Notes: generated by a model not told the origin, from the letters alone. A DNA stretch of 64,000 nucleotides from Sinorhizobium medicae (GCF_007827695.1 NZ_VITA01000021.1:26638-90637), one strand, 5' to 3'; positions 36,685-45,992 are shown, counted from the first letter of the stretch. Numbers and translations are program-made.

Positions 36685-37455
36685 ATGACGCAAGACATCC
36701 TGTTCAATGTGGACGGCGCCATCGCCACCATCACGCTCAATCGACCGCAGAAGCTGAACGCAGTCACGCCCGAAATGGCCGACGCAATCGTCGCCGCGGT
36801 CGACGAATGCAATGATAGCGACTCGATCCGCTGCGTCATTCTCACGGGTGCCGGCGAGCGGTCCTTCTGCGCCGGCTCTGATATCAAGGAGCTCGACACC
36901 TACAAGACCCCCTGGCAGTTCCGCAACCGGCCAGACTATTGCGACGCGTTTCGCGCGCTGCTGAAGCCCACGATTTGCGCGGTCAACGGATATGCCCTCG
37001 GCGGCGGCTTGGAAACCGCCATGTCATGCGACATCCGCATCTCCTCCGACAATGCCCAGTTCGCCGCTCCCGAGATCAAGCTCGGCTGGATCGGCGGCGG
37101 CGGCATGGCGGCGCATTTGATGCATTCGATCGGTGCCTCCAATGCGGCACTGATGCTGATGACCGGCGATCCGATCACGGCGGAGAAGGCGCTGGCCTGG
37201 GGCCTCATCAGCGAGGTCGTGCCGCAGACCGAACTACTCGCCCGTGCCCGGGCCATTGCGGATGCAATCGCCGCCCGCGCGCCGATCGCAGCCGAAACCG
37301 CAAAGGCGAATCTTAAAGCCGCGGTTTCCATGCCGCTCGATAAGGCGATCGAATACGAGCGTGACCTGCAGACAATCTGCTTTGCGACCGCCGATGCCGC
37401 CGAGGGCCGTGCGGCCTTCAAGGAAAAGCGCCAGCCCGTGTTCAATCGACGGTGA
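36685..37455 (+). CDS. Enoyl-CoA hydratase/isomerase (crotonase) family
   Basis: A 256-aa crotonase. The oxyanion-hole segments are visible: FCAGSDIKEL after TGAGERS, and NGYALGGGLETAMSCDIRI. The acidic residue positions in APEIKLGWIGGGGMAAHL match the family, although the catalytic Glu pair cannot be assigned with certainty. ATG 36685 follows AAGGTAGGA. In the operon it follows the CoA-transferase and the cytosolic binding-like protein, and would hydrate, dehydrate or rearrange the CoA thioester. Its stop overlaps a GTG of the permease gene (GTGA at 37452-37455), so the enzymes and the transporter are one transcription unit. Confidence 0.93.
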   Translation: MTQDILFNVDGAIATITLNRPQKLNAVTPEMADAIVAAVDECNDSDSIRCVILTGAGERSFCAGSDIKELDTYKTPWQFRNRPDYCDAFRALLKPTICAVNGYALGGGLETAMSCDIRISSDNAQFAAPEIKLGWIGGGGMAAHLMHSIGASNAALMLMTGDPITAEKALAWGLISEVVPQTELLARARAIADAIAARAPIAAETAKANLKAAVSMPLDKAIEYERDLQTICFATADAAEGRAAFKEKRQPVFNRR

Positions 37456-37460
37456 GCGGA

Positions 37461-38417
37461 ATGAACCAGAGCCTTTCCTTCATCCGTGACCTTGGAAAAC
37501 ATCGCGAAGCCTCGGTGCTTGCGATGCTGGCGGCGGTGGCCATTTATTTGTCATTTGCCAGCGATTACTTCCTTGAGCCGCGCAACCTGCTCAATGTCGG
37601 CCGGCAGGCCTCAGTCGTCGCGATCGTGGCGCTGGGCCAGGCGCTGGTCATCATCGCCCGCGGCATCGACCTCTCGGTTGGTTCTGTCATCGGCCTTTCC
37701 GCCGTGGTCGGGGCGGTTCTGATGCGCGATACCGGCAGCGAGACGATCGGGCTGGTCGGTGGCCTTGCGACGGGTCTTGCCTGCGGCGTGGTCAACGGCT
37801 TGCTATATACCCGCTTCCGCATCAATCCGTTCATCGCCACGCTCGGCACGCTGTCAATCGCTCGCGGCATCGCGTTATTGATGACAGGCGGCATTCCGGT
37901 GCCATTCGGCGGCTTCGCCGAATTCGTTGGTGCGGGCCGCATCCACAATATACCGGTCTCGTTCCTGCTGATGATCGTGCTGGCGATTATCGTTCACATC
38001 TTCGCCGTCAGAACTGTGACCGGCCGCGAGATTTACGCGATCGGCGACAATCCCAAGGCGTCACGCCTGGCTGGCGTCAACATCCACTATATTAGGCTTT
38101 TTGTCTTTGCGCTATGCGGCCTGCTCGCGGGGCTCGGCGGACTGATTCTTGCTGGCAATCTCGCCAGTGCCGATCCCAATCTCGGCATGGGTTACGAGCT
38201 AGACGTTATCGCCGCCGTAATCCTAGGAGGAACCGCGCTCAGCGGGGGCCGCGGTTCGATCATCGGTGTCATCATCGGCGCGCTGCTGATGGCGCTGCTC
38301 AACAACGCATTCGTGTTGCTCGGCATCTCCGCCTATTGGCAGGTGGTGACCAAGGGGCTCGTGATCATCTTCGCGGTGGGCTTGGATGGGCTCCAGCGCC
38401 GCGGCGACGACGACTGA
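37461..38417 (+). CDS. CUT2 sugar ABC transporter permease
   Basis: A 318-aa inner-membrane permease of the RbsC type. About eight to ten hydrophobic helices span the protein, and family motifs include LGQALVIIARGIDLSVGSVIGLSAV, NPFIATLGTLSIARGIALLMTGG, TGREIYAIGDNPKASRLAGVN (the ATPase-contact loop) and VILGGTALSGGRGSIIGVIIGALL. GTG 37452 overlaps the crotonase stop; ATG 37461 is preferred because GGTGAG lies just before it. It forms the membrane channel with the ATPase and binding protein encoded directly after it. Confidence 0.94.
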   Translation: MNQSLSFIRDLGKHREASVLAMLAAVAIYLSFASDYFLEPRNLLNVGRQASVVAIVALGQALVIIARGIDLSVGSVIGLSAVVGAVLMRDTGSETIGLVGGLATGLACGVVNGLLYTRFRINPFIATLGTLSIARGIALLMTGGIPVPFGGFAEFVGAGRIHNIPVSFLLMIVLAIIVHIFAVRTVTGREIYAIGDNPKASRLAGVNIHYIRLFVFALCGLLAGLGGLILAGNLASADPNLGMGYELDVIAAVILGGTALSGGRGSIIGVIIGALLMALLNNAFVLLGISAYWQVVTKGLVIIFAVGLDGLQRRGDDD

Positions 38418-38441
38418 TTTTCAAGGTTGAGGAGAAGAGAC

Positions 38442-39413
38442 ATGATATTGAAGACCTTCAGATCACTGGCTTTCGCGGCAGCAGCCACGATCGCTTTTGC
38501 GATGCCGGCCGCAGCACAGGCGCCGGAAGGCGGCACTGTTGTCGCAGTAGAAAACACCAAGGGCCCGATCAAGATCGCGTTCCTGTCATTCCAGAACAAC
38601 CCGTTCTGGACTCCGGTAACCGAGGGCGCTAAGGCGGCCAACGACTATCTCTCCAAGTTCAACGCAACGGTCGATTTCGTCGACCTCGGCGACGAGCTTT
38701 CTGCCGAAGCCGTTGTCGCCGGGATCGAGGGAGCGCTGGCCAAGAACTATAGCGGCATCGTCGTCGTTCCGATCTTCGACGGCACGGCCCGCATCATCAA
38801 CGAAGCGACCGACGAGGGCGTTCCCGTGTTCAACATCATCGCCGAAGGCGCGGCGCCGTCGAAGCGTCTCGCCTTCATCGGCCAGAACGCCACGTCAGCC
38901 GGAAAGCAGATCGGCGAGTACATCGCCAGGAAGATGAACGGCAACGGCAAGCTCGGCGTGATCACCGGCTATTTCGGTGCTACCCAGCATACTCAGCGCA
39001 TGAACGGCGCGCTCGATTTTCTGAAGGCCAACCATCCGGATATCGAGATCGTCGGCCCGTTCGAGAACAAGGACAAGGCCGAGTCTGCCTACTCGCTGGT
39101 GCAGGACATGATGACCGCCAACCCCGACCTCTCTATGGTCTACGTCACCGCCGGCGGTCCGTTCGGCGCGGCCAAGGCGGTCAAGGACCTTGGCCTATCC
39201 GGCAAGGTCGGCGTCGTTGGCTTCGACCATACGCCAGACAACATGCAGTATCTCAAGACTGGCGAAATGGTCGGCCTTCTCGATCAGGCGCCCTACCAGC
39301 AGGCGCTCGATTCCAGCGTGATGCTTTACAACTACCTTGTCGCCGGCACCGAGCCGCGGTCAAAGATCATCCCCGTTGCCGGCAAGCTCCTGACGCCCGA
39401 AGATGTACAGTAA
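38442..39413 (+). CDS. CUT2 sugar ABC transporter substrate-binding protein
   Basis: A 323-aa periplasmic binding protein of the RbsB type. It has a signal peptide (MILKTFRSLAFAAAATIAFAMPAAAQA), then IKIAFLSFQNNPFWTPVTEGAKAA, GIVVVPIFDGTARIINEATDEGVPVFNI, FIGQNATSAGKQIGEYIARKM and GVVGFDHTPDNMQYLKTGEM, the hinge and ligand-contact segments of this family. GAGGAG precedes ATG 38442. It lies 24 bases after the permease and its end overlaps the ATPase start. The ligand is probably a monosaccharide or sugar alcohol; the sequence does not say which. Confidence 0.94.
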   Translation: MILKTFRSLAFAAAATIAFAMPAAAQAPEGGTVVAVENTKGPIKIAFLSFQNNPFWTPVTEGAKAANDYLSKFNATVDFVDLGDELSAEAVVAGIEGALAKNYSGIVVVPIFDGTARIINEATDEGVPVFNIIAEGAAPSKRLAFIGQNATSAGKQIGEYIARKMNGNGKLGVITGYFGATQHTQRMNGALDFLKANHPDIEIVGPFENKDKAESAYSLVQDMMTANPDLSMVYVTAGGPFGAAKAVKDLGLSGKVGVVGFDHTPDNMQYLKTGEMVGLLDQAPYQQALDSSVMLYNYLVAGTEPRSKIIPVAGKLLTPEDVQ

Positions 39414-40953
39414 AGGCGCGACCACAGCTGCCGGCAGCAAATCCGTTGCCGGCAGCTCGTCCTGCGGGCCGCTCCTGCGGGCTCGGGGCATCGCCAAGAG
39501 CTTTGCCGGCAACACGGTGTTGCATTCTGTCGATCTCGATCTCCATGCGGGCGAAGTCGTCGGGCTGCTCGGCGAAAACGGCGCCGGCAAGTCGAGCTTG
39601 ATGCATATTCTGTCCGGCGGGCTCCATCCCGATTCCGGCACGATCGAGATGGACGGGCAGCCGACACAGATCGGTACTGTCTCCGATGGCATTGAGGCGG
39701 GCATCAGTTTCGTGCACCAGGAACTCTCAGTGATCGGCGCGCTCAGTATAGCTGAGAACCTTCACCTCGGCCGCATGCCGACCACAAAGCGAGGTTTCGT
39801 CGATTTCGGCAGGATGCGTTCCGAGGCCGGAGCGCTGCTCAGCCGCGTCGGCGCGAGCGGCATTGATCCTCGCCGCGAGGCGGGGACACTGCGCGCCGGT
39901 GAACAGCAGCTCATCGAGATCGCCAAGGCGGCTGGTCGAAATCCGCGCTTGCTCATCCTTGACGAACCAACCTCATCGCTTACGCCGCATGAGGTTGAGG
40001 GCTTCTTCGCCTATGTGCGCGCCGCCCGCGCGGCCGGAACCGCCATCATCTTCATCACCCATCGGCTGGAGGAAGTGCTGTCGCTCTGCGACCGTCTCGT
40101 CGTGCTGAGAAACGGCGCGATCGTCAGCGAACGGCGCCCCGCCGAGACCACGCGCCAGCAGCTGATCACCGACATGACCGGCAAGCCGGCGATTTACGAA
40201 TACCGCCAACGCCAGCTCCGCGAAACCACCCTGGCACTGTCATTGCGGCAGGTCTGCGACAGCGACCATCTGGAGAATATCAGCTTTGACGTGCGCGAAG
40301 GCGAGATCATGGGTCTGTTCGGACTGGTAGGCGCTGGCCGCACCGAACTTCTTGAAGTGATCCATGGTGCGCGGCCGCTCGCATCGGGCGAGATGGCACT
40401 CTTCGGCACCCCGGTCCGCCACCGTGATCCGAGCGCGGCAGTCAGAAATGGCATCGCGCTGGTGCCGGAAGGCCGCAAGACTGCCGGTATTCTGCCGCAA
40501 CACTCCGTGCGCGAGAATGCGGCGATCAGCAGCCTGCGCCGTTTCTCCGGGACGCTGTTTTCCGACCGTAAAGGCGATGTGACGCGTATGGAGGTTTACC
40601 GCCATCGCCTCGGCATCCGCATGGCGCGCGATACTCAACCAATCTCGACGCTCTCGGGCGGCAACCAGCAGAAGGTCATCTTCGCTCGCGCGCTGATGGC
40701 CGACCCGCGCATTCTGCTTCTGGACGAGCCGACCCACGGGGTCGATGTAGGCGCCAAGTCCGATCTCTACGAAATCGTGGTGCGGGAGGCCGAGCGAGGG
40801 CTGACCGTGCTGATCGCTTCGTCAGAGGTCCCGGAGATCCTCGCCCTCTGCGACCGCGTCGCGATTCTGTCGAAGGGCCGGCTGGCGGGCATCCTCTCGC
40901 GCGAGGAGATGAGCGAGGACAGAATTCTGACAATGGCATTCAAGGAACATTGA
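39403..40953 (+). CDS. CUT2 sugar ABC transporter ATP-binding protein
   Basis: A 516-aa RbsA-type protein with two ABC domains in tandem. The first has Walker A GENGAGKSS, Walker B LLILDEPTSSL and a weak signature (LRAGEQQ). The second has the degenerate Walker A GLVGAGRTE that is normal for the second half of RbsA, signature LSGGNQQK, and Walker B ILLLDEPTHGVDV. ATG 39403 lies inside the end of the binding-protein gene (11-base overlap). The first 22 residues are low-complexity, so a later start is possible. It is the last gene of the operon and powers import of the substrate. Confidence 0.93.
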   Translation: MYSKGATTAAGSKSVAGSSSCGPLLRARGIAKSFAGNTVLHSVDLDLHAGEVVGLLGENGAGKSSLMHILSGGLHPDSGTIEMDGQPTQIGTVSDGIEAGISFVHQELSVIGALSIAENLHLGRMPTTKRGFVDFGRMRSEAGALLSRVGASGIDPRREAGTLRAGEQQLIEIAKAAGRNPRLLILDEPTSSLTPHEVEGFFAYVRAARAAGTAIIFITHRLEEVLSLCDRLVVLRNGAIVSERRPAETTRQQLITDMTGKPAIYEYRQRQLRETTLALSLRQVCDSDHLENISFDVREGEIMGLFGLVGAGRTELLEVIHGARPLASGEMALFGTPVRHRDPSAAVRNGIALVPEGRKTAGILPQHSVRENAAISSLRRFSGTLFSDRKGDVTRMEVYRHRLGIRMARDTQPISTLSGGNQQKVIFARALMADPRILLLDEPTHGVDVGAKSDLYEIVVREAERGLTVLIASSEVPEILALCDRVAILSKGRLAGILSREEMSEDRILTMAFKEH

Positions 40954-41177
40954 TCCGCGAGCAACATGACATCACACGTATACAGCGATTGCACCCACTG
41001 CGAGCTCCTGCACGATGCCACACGTGTCCAAATGGCAGTACTGGCAGCGAGCGCAGATAACCGTCGCAAACAGGTGCATCCTGAGGACTGGCCTAAGTCG
41101 GCTGTTTTGCTTACATCGTGTAAATAGGATACTTATCAATCTCGCGGGTCTGCGCTCACGGAAAGGGAACCGAGAAG

Positions 41178-42374
41178 ATGGAAGCGGCGAAGGTGTCCAA
41201 GCCCGACGTTGCGGCGGTCTACACGGTCGACCTGAGTCAGCGGCCAGTGCCACCCAGCGATGCCGCGCAGGAGAAGGCCGCACTTCTTCAGCTCGCCGGA
41301 CGCATGCACGATGGCCCTGGAGAGGTGCTCCCAAAGTTCGTCGAACTCGCCATGGAACTGACAGGCGCGATTTCCGCAGGTGTCAGCCTGCTCGAACAGA
41401 CAGAACCGTTCCCGGTGTTCCGCTGGCATAATCTGAGGGGAATTCTCTCGCCGTTCAACGGGGCGACTACTCCCCGCGATTACTCCCCCTGTGGTATCAC
41501 GCTCGACCGCGGCGCACCGACGCTGGCGATCCATCCAGAACGCGTCTATGACTGGATACCATCGGGCTTGTCGCTGCCAGAGGTTTTGCTTGTGCCGCTA
41601 TATATTGGGCGGACGGAACCACTCGGGACCCTTTGGGTCGTCGCCGACAGGATCGGGTATTTCCACTGCGGTCACGGAGCCACTCTGCAGGAGCTTGCCG
41701 ATTTCATCGGCGTAGCACTGAAGATGGCCCGATCCGAACAGGAACTCCTGCAGGCGCTTGAACAGCAGGAATTGCTCACCAGAGAGATGAGCCATCGGCT
41801 CAAAAATCTCTTCACCATCGTAGACGGCATGGTCCGCATCAGCGCCCGCAGCACAAATAGTAAGGATGATTTGGTCTCGCTATTGTCTGGCCGGTTGCAT
41901 GCGCTCGCCGCTGCGCATTCCTTGGTGAAGCCATCGTTTAGCGACGTCCAAGGGGCGGCCTCCAATCTTGCGGACCTGATAAGCATCGTCATCGAGCCGC
42001 ACAAGCCTGCGGCAATTTTCGGCAGGAGCCGGTTCTCTCTTGAAGGCCCTGCAATTCTTTGCGGCGAGCAATCGGTCAACGGACTCGCGCTGGTCTTTCA
42101 TGAACTGACAACCAATGCGGCTAAATACGGGGCGCTGCGCGGCGACAATGGCCGGGTGGATATTGTCTGGCAAGTCAATGGCGACGACCTGAGCATCACT
42201 TGGAGTGAAGACGGGGGAGGAGAAATAACCTCCCCCCCTGTATCCAAGGGCTTCGGCAGCACGTTGGTGGACGCGACTGTGACCCGCCAATTCGGTGGTA
42301 TCCTCAGCTATGACTGGCGTAAGACCGGCTTATCAGTGAACATAGTCCTGCCATTGTCCCGTCTGGCACAATAG
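41178..42374 (+). CDS. GAF-HWE histidine kinase
   Basis: A 398-aa soluble kinase. Residues about 40-190 look like a GAF domain (LPKFVELAMELTGAISAGVSLLEQ, LLVPLYIGRTEPLGTLWVVAD, LQELADFIGVALKM). The HWE/HisKA_2 part has phosphoacceptor H206 in EMSHRLKN, the N-box VFHELTTNAAKYGAL and W-x-E in ITWSEDGGG. GGGAAC precedes ATG 41178. No receiver gene adjoins it, so this third HWE kinase of the window is an orphan. A Cys in YSPCGITL, a common spot in GAF domains of this type, might bind a cofactor, but that is speculative. The input signal is unknown. Confidence 0.92.
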   Translation: MEAAKVSKPDVAAVYTVDLSQRPVPPSDAAQEKAALLQLAGRMHDGPGEVLPKFVELAMELTGAISAGVSLLEQTEPFPVFRWHNLRGILSPFNGATTPRDYSPCGITLDRGAPTLAIHPERVYDWIPSGLSLPEVLLVPLYIGRTEPLGTLWVVADRIGYFHCGHGATLQELADFIGVALKMARSEQELLQALEQQELLTREMSHRLKNLFTIVDGMVRISARSTNSKDDLVSLLSGRLHALAAAHSLVKPSFSDVQGAASNLADLISIVIEPHKPAAIFGRSRFSLEGPAILCGEQSVNGLALVFHELTTNAAKYGALRGDNGRVDIVWQVNGDDLSITWSEDGGGEITSPPVSKGFGSTLVDATVTRQFGGILSYDWRKTGLSVNIVLPLSRLAQ

Positions 42375-42905
42375 CCCACCATCGAGCTACGCTCGGGAGT
42401 TTAGTTGACAGCCGCTCATTCTGCTGCAAAAGCGCCCCACAGCTCCGATCAAGAGATTTGTTATAGGGGACTTCATCATCTGTCTTGGACGGCGGGAAAT
42501 TCAGATCTCTGAGGCGGCACTTGCGGGTATACAGGCTTACGCCCACCATTTCGGGAGAAGTGGAAGCTCGGCGAACGGCGGTTCTACGCTGAACTGCTAA
42601 CCCCGCTCGGCGCACCCCAGCGGACAAAGGCCGATATAGATCGTGGCGCGGAGGGTATCGAGAGCCTCCGCGTCCAGCGCAACTGCATCGCCCATGCACG
42701 ACCGCACTTTCCGGTCCTAGGTATCCCATCCGGTGAGGACCGACGCCGAACATTGCGCCGTACCCCCTTCCCTGAATCATGGCCCCCGGCCCCTCTGAAC
42801 CGGTTACTGGTGCGACGTCCGCCTACCATCCACGATCCGGAAAGGAGCATGAGTATTTGTTTGTTCACCCAAAGGTTGTTTTTTTCTTCCATTAAGACGC
42901 GTTGA
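42375..42905. other. Gap between the GAF-HWE kinase and the AraC gene
   Basis: About 530 bases. Both strands have open frames (minus 42304-42780 and 42584-42922), but they overlap the kinase end or each other and resemble nothing I know. It is presumed to hold the AraC gene promoter. The region around 42840-42900 is locally AT-rich. Confidence 0.4.
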
Positions 42906-43736
42906 TTGCAAACATGTGCCAATCCGTGCGCTGAACTCCGTCGATCTAAACTAAGCTCACGACCCTCCCAGCCCCGGATTGGCCTCAGGCAAGCCGTCGG
43001 TGGGCCAGAATCTCAGGGTGTATTCGAGGTGCATGCTTCCTTCCTGGCTGCATATCTTGGCTCGGATTCAGAAGTGGCTATCACTCTGTCGCGATTAGCA
43101 AGCTCCCTGCGGCACGTCGAAGTTGTCGATCACCAACGGTTGCGATTGGGACGCGCGGCACAGATTCTTATCGTCGACTGCCGACAGCGCCAGCGAGACG
43201 AGCACAAGCCCACAGAACTCTCTTCCGAACTGCTGCAACTGGCACTCGTTTCTGAAAGCAGCCTGCACCGTGACGCGATTTTCGCCAGCGGATATTCGGA
43301 CTACCTGCTGTGGCCGCTGATCCAGCAGGAAGTTCTCAGGCGGCTCGCCAGCTGCGTCGCTGAGATCGAGCGGCGGTCTGCCGGGCTATTCTTCTCAGCT
43401 GATCCGCTCGTGCAAAAGTCGTGCGATCTGTTGGCGCAGCGCATCAATCAGCAGACCGCGCTGAGCGAGCTGGCCCGGTTGGTTGGGACCAACAGGACCA
43501 CGCTCGTCAATCGCTTTGAAGCGTCCTTCGGCTGCGGGCCCATCACCTGGCTGCGCCATTTCCGGATGGCCGAGGCAGCCCAGCGCCTGCGCAGTGGGGA
43601 GGAAAGCGTCGCCAAAATCGCGGAAACGCTGGGTTATGAGAACAGCAACAACTTTTCGACGGCGTTCAAGGCCATTCATGGCCTGCCGCCGCTCAGTTAC
43701 CGCAAAATTGCATTCCGCAGAGAAAAGCCTGTCTGA
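42906..43736 (+). CDS. AraC-family transcriptional regulator
   Basis: About 276 aa from TTG 42906; the true start is uncertain and may be later. The C-terminal 100 residues form the AraC DNA-binding domain with two helix-turn-helix motifs: LSELARLVGTNRTTLVNRFEASFGCGPITWLRHFRMAEAAQRL and VAKIAETLGYENSNNFSTAFKAIHGLPPLSYR. The N-terminal part (ILIVDCRQRQ...SYSDYLLWPL-like text at about 85-145) has no recognised sensor domain. It lies immediately upstream of the cassette at 43.9-46.3 kb on the same strand, 134 bases before its first gene, and is the likely regulator of that cassette. Confidence 0.88.
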   Translation: MQTCANPCAELRRSKLSSRPSQPRIGLRQAVGGPESQGVFEVHASFLAAYLGSDSEVAITLSRLASSLRHVEVVDHQRLRLGRAAQILIVDCRQRQRDEHKPTELSSELLQLALVSESSLHRDAIFASGYSDYLLWPLIQQEVLRRLASCVAEIERRSAGLFFSADPLVQKSCDLLAQRINQQTALSELARLVGTNRTTLVNRFEASFGCGPITWLRHFRMAEAAQRLRSGEESVAKIAETLGYENSNNFSTAFKAIHGLPPLSYRKIAFRREKPV

Positions 43737-43870
43737 GACAAAGGTCCAGGCCGAAACAACCTGCTATACAGCTAATGAGAGCATAGATGGGGATCATTGC
43801 ACCCATTAGTTTTAAGGGGGAAGCCCACGTCTCTCGGAGCAACGTTCAAATCTCACAGTAGGAGGCAAGC

Positions 43871-44746
43871 ATGTCGAGCGTATCCGCAGTGAATGTCCAG
43901 GAACATGAACAGAGCTATTCGAACAAGAGCTACGATGCAGCACGTACCTTCTTTTATGCCAAACCCCTGATGCTGGCCCAGACCGATACTGAGGCCCCAA
44001 GCGACGACCAAATTGCCAACGACCAGGGCACAGTCCAATTCCACCTCATTGGCCAGAAAACCGATGATCCGAAATGGGGCGGGATCATGAACGAAAATCA
44101 GGACAATCTTCTAGCGATGGGCGGTCTCATCCACGACTACATGCATACGCACTATCCCGATATCGACTCGAAAAAACTCGACATAAACACCTGGACGAAC
44201 GTCGTCGGTAACATTCCCGATCTCTCAATCGGAGGGCAGAAGCAGAAAAGCTACTCGAACAAGTTTGCCGGTACATCCGTCTCCGGCACGTTCCTGTCGT
44301 TGATTGCCAAAGCGATCGTCACCGACGGGGCATCTTTGCTGACGGACTTCCAGTCCTTCCTGACCGAAATGGGCAACCTGACCTTCAGTGCCAGCAGCAA
44401 GGCGCAGCAGTACAAAGCGCTGACCTGCACCTATCAGAGCTACCTTCTCGATAACGGGGCCGGCGGATATTACGATTACGGCGCAATCGTCCTGCGGCAG
44501 ATCGAGTTCAAGGAGTACTTCCTCGAGTTAAAGTCTTCCTGCTCGTCGACGCAATACGTCAATATCGACATGGACTATACGGAGGTCACAAACCTCATCC
44601 AGACCCGGCGCATCAGGAAAGGCGGCGCCGATTACAAAAACTTCCAGGAGCTGGTGAACAAGAATTCCACCGAGCAGTTCAAGAAGGCCAAAAACTTCTT
44701 CAACGGCGGCTCCACGCCTCAAAGCGACATCAAACCACAGGTCTGA
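43871..44746 (+). CDS. Unrecognised 291-aa protein, first gene of the AraC-linked cassette
   Basis: I do not recognise the family. AGGAGG (43859-43864) precedes the ATG. There is no signal peptide; the protein is hydrophilic, rich in Asn, Ser and Tyr, and has one weakly hydrophobic helix (GTFLSLIAKAIVTDGASLL, about 139-157). The central region aligns by eye with the protein encoded two steps on (44916-45485): FHLIGQKTDDP with LFLVVGPQTNNP, LDINTWTNVVGNIPD with LEPSTWQNAVQMVPN, and the helix just named with LPGALASICANIVGG. They are therefore likely diverged paralogues. The base composition looks less GC-rich than the surroundings, suggesting transfer. No function is proposed. Confidence 0.85.
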   Translation: MSSVSAVNVQEHEQSYSNKSYDAARTFFYAKPLMLAQTDTEAPSDDQIANDQGTVQFHLIGQKTDDPKWGGIMNENQDNLLAMGGLIHDYMHTHYPDIDSKKLDINTWTNVVGNIPDLSIGGQKQKSYSNKFAGTSVSGTFLSLIAKAIVTDGASLLTDFQSFLTEMGNLTFSASSKAQQYKALTCTYQSYLLDNGAGGYYDYGAIVLRQIEFKEYFLELKSSCSSTQYVNIDMDYTEVTNLIQTRRIRKGGADYKNFQELVNKNSTEQFKKAKNFFNGGSTPQSDIKPQV

Positions 44747-44915
44747 GCTTCAGATCTCGACCGCGAAAAACGCAGCTCACCAGACACAAACGGTGCGGCT
44801 CGGTGCAAAACGTGTCCGCTCGACCCCGGGCGATAGAGCAAACCGGCGACCTCTACCGATGCTCTGTCGCACGGCGGGTGCCGCGTGCCCGCTGCCGCTC
44901 GCGGAAGGAACCGAC

Positions 44916-45485
44916 ATGAACCCATTTGCGAAAACAGTTGCGGGTCTATTCTTAGTGGTCGGCCCCCAAACCAACAACCCCCTCGAAGCAGAGGGGATTT
45001 GCTCTGCCTTGATCCAGAGGCTGTCGGACGACCGGTCGCGCAACCTGGAGCCTAGCACTTGGCAGAATGCCGTGCAGATGGTTCCAAACCAGGTGGAAAG
45101 CGCGACAACATCGCAAGCGCTGGACCGTACGATGCCCATCGGAGATTTGCCGGGCGCCCTTGCTTCAATTTGCGCCAATATCGTCGGGGGAAGTCACGCT
45201 TCAGCCCTGGCGCAACCCATCGGCTCCTATCTAAGCAAGTTCGGTGAACCGACAGCATTCAACTGTCTCATCCTTGATCAAACCCGCACGTCTCAGATTC
45301 ACTTATACCTGACGTGCCTGAATGTAACGGATGGCCCCAGTTCGGGGAGTTTCAGGATCGCTTCGACCCTGCTTTCGACGACGCTGGACCTTTCGAACAA
45401 GCAAACCCGGACCAACATCACGGAGGTCTTCGGCTCCTTTGGGCCGCCAAGCGACGAACCCTTCTATCTGCGCTTCTTCACCTGA
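44916..45485 (+). CDS. Unrecognised 189-aa protein, shorter paralogue of its neighbour
   Basis: The family is unknown. The frame is open from 44793, but ATG 44916 has GGAAGGA upstream and begins where similarity to the 291-aa neighbour starts (LFLVVGPQTNNP, LEPSTWQNAVQMVPN). It lacks the N-terminal 50 or so and the C-terminal 40 or so residues of that protein, so the shared unit of roughly 170 residues may be one domain. No signal peptide and no clear catalytic motif. It lies 169 bases after the first gene and 45 bases before the His/Cys protein. Two diverged copies next to each other suggest a heteromeric complex or a gene-duplication series; this is inference. Confidence 0.82.
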   Translation: MNPFAKTVAGLFLVVGPQTNNPLEAEGICSALIQRLSDDRSRNLEPSTWQNAVQMVPNQVESATTSQALDRTMPIGDLPGALASICANIVGGSHASALAQPIGSYLSKFGEPTAFNCLILDQTRTSQIHLYLTCLNVTDGPSSGSFRIASTLLSTTLDLSNKQTRTNITEVFGSFGPPSDEPFYLRFFT

Positions 45486-45530
45486 TCTGAATGCCAATGA
45501 CCACCAACACCAACTCGATGGAGGATTCCG

Positions 45531-45992
45531 ATGATCATCGCAGCCTGCACTGACGATCGAATGGTCGAAGACATTGCTCGAGACGCAGCCAAAGGCAACC
45601 ACCATGTCTTCGGCGAATGGTACAAAGTTTTTGACCGGGACATCCCCGATCTTCGCCCGACGGAGAAACTGTTCATTGTGGCGCACGGCGCAGCATTCGG
45701 TGACGAAGGCCAGCCCGTGATCGGCAGCAAGGGGGACGACTTCTACCTGACGGCACGTGACCTCAACAAAAACCTGACCATCTTGCCCGAGGGATATTCC
45801 GGCGGCGTGTATGTATATGCCTGCCTCTCGGCAACTCCGGGCGCCGGCGGTCTGAGCTTTGTCGAATCTTATAAGGCACTTATCGGCCCAAGTTTTCCCA
45901 AGATGTCCGCCTGGGGCCAGACCGGCAAGCCCTCCGGCCCATTGCCGCCACCGACTGACAAGTCCTGGGTGGAGGCGCGCGGCGGAAAATAG
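45531..45992 (+). CDS. Small His/Cys protein with a possible caspase-like (clan CD) fold
   Basis: A 153-aa protein with GGAGG before ATG 45531. Strand-like segment KLFIVAHGAAFG carries H52 and strand-like segment GGVYVYACLSATPGAGGLSFVE carries C98. A His followed by Gly after one beta strand, and a Cys followed by a small residue after the next, is the arrangement of clan CD cysteine peptidases and related CHAT, C80 and DUF4347 domains; the later SAWGQTGKPSG fits the loop that follows in them. The size is close to a bare core domain. If right, it is a stand-alone protease or pseudoprotease in the cassette. The assignment rests on motif spacing only and must be checked by profile or structure. 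Confidence 0.75.
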   Translation: MIIAACTDDRMVEDIARDAAKGNHHVFGEWYKVFDRDIPDLRPTEKLFIVAHGAAFGDEGQPVIGSKGDDFYLTARDLNKNLTILPEGYSGGVYVYACLSATPGAGGLSFVESYKALIGPSFPKMSAWGQTGKPSGPLPPPTDKSWVEARGGK

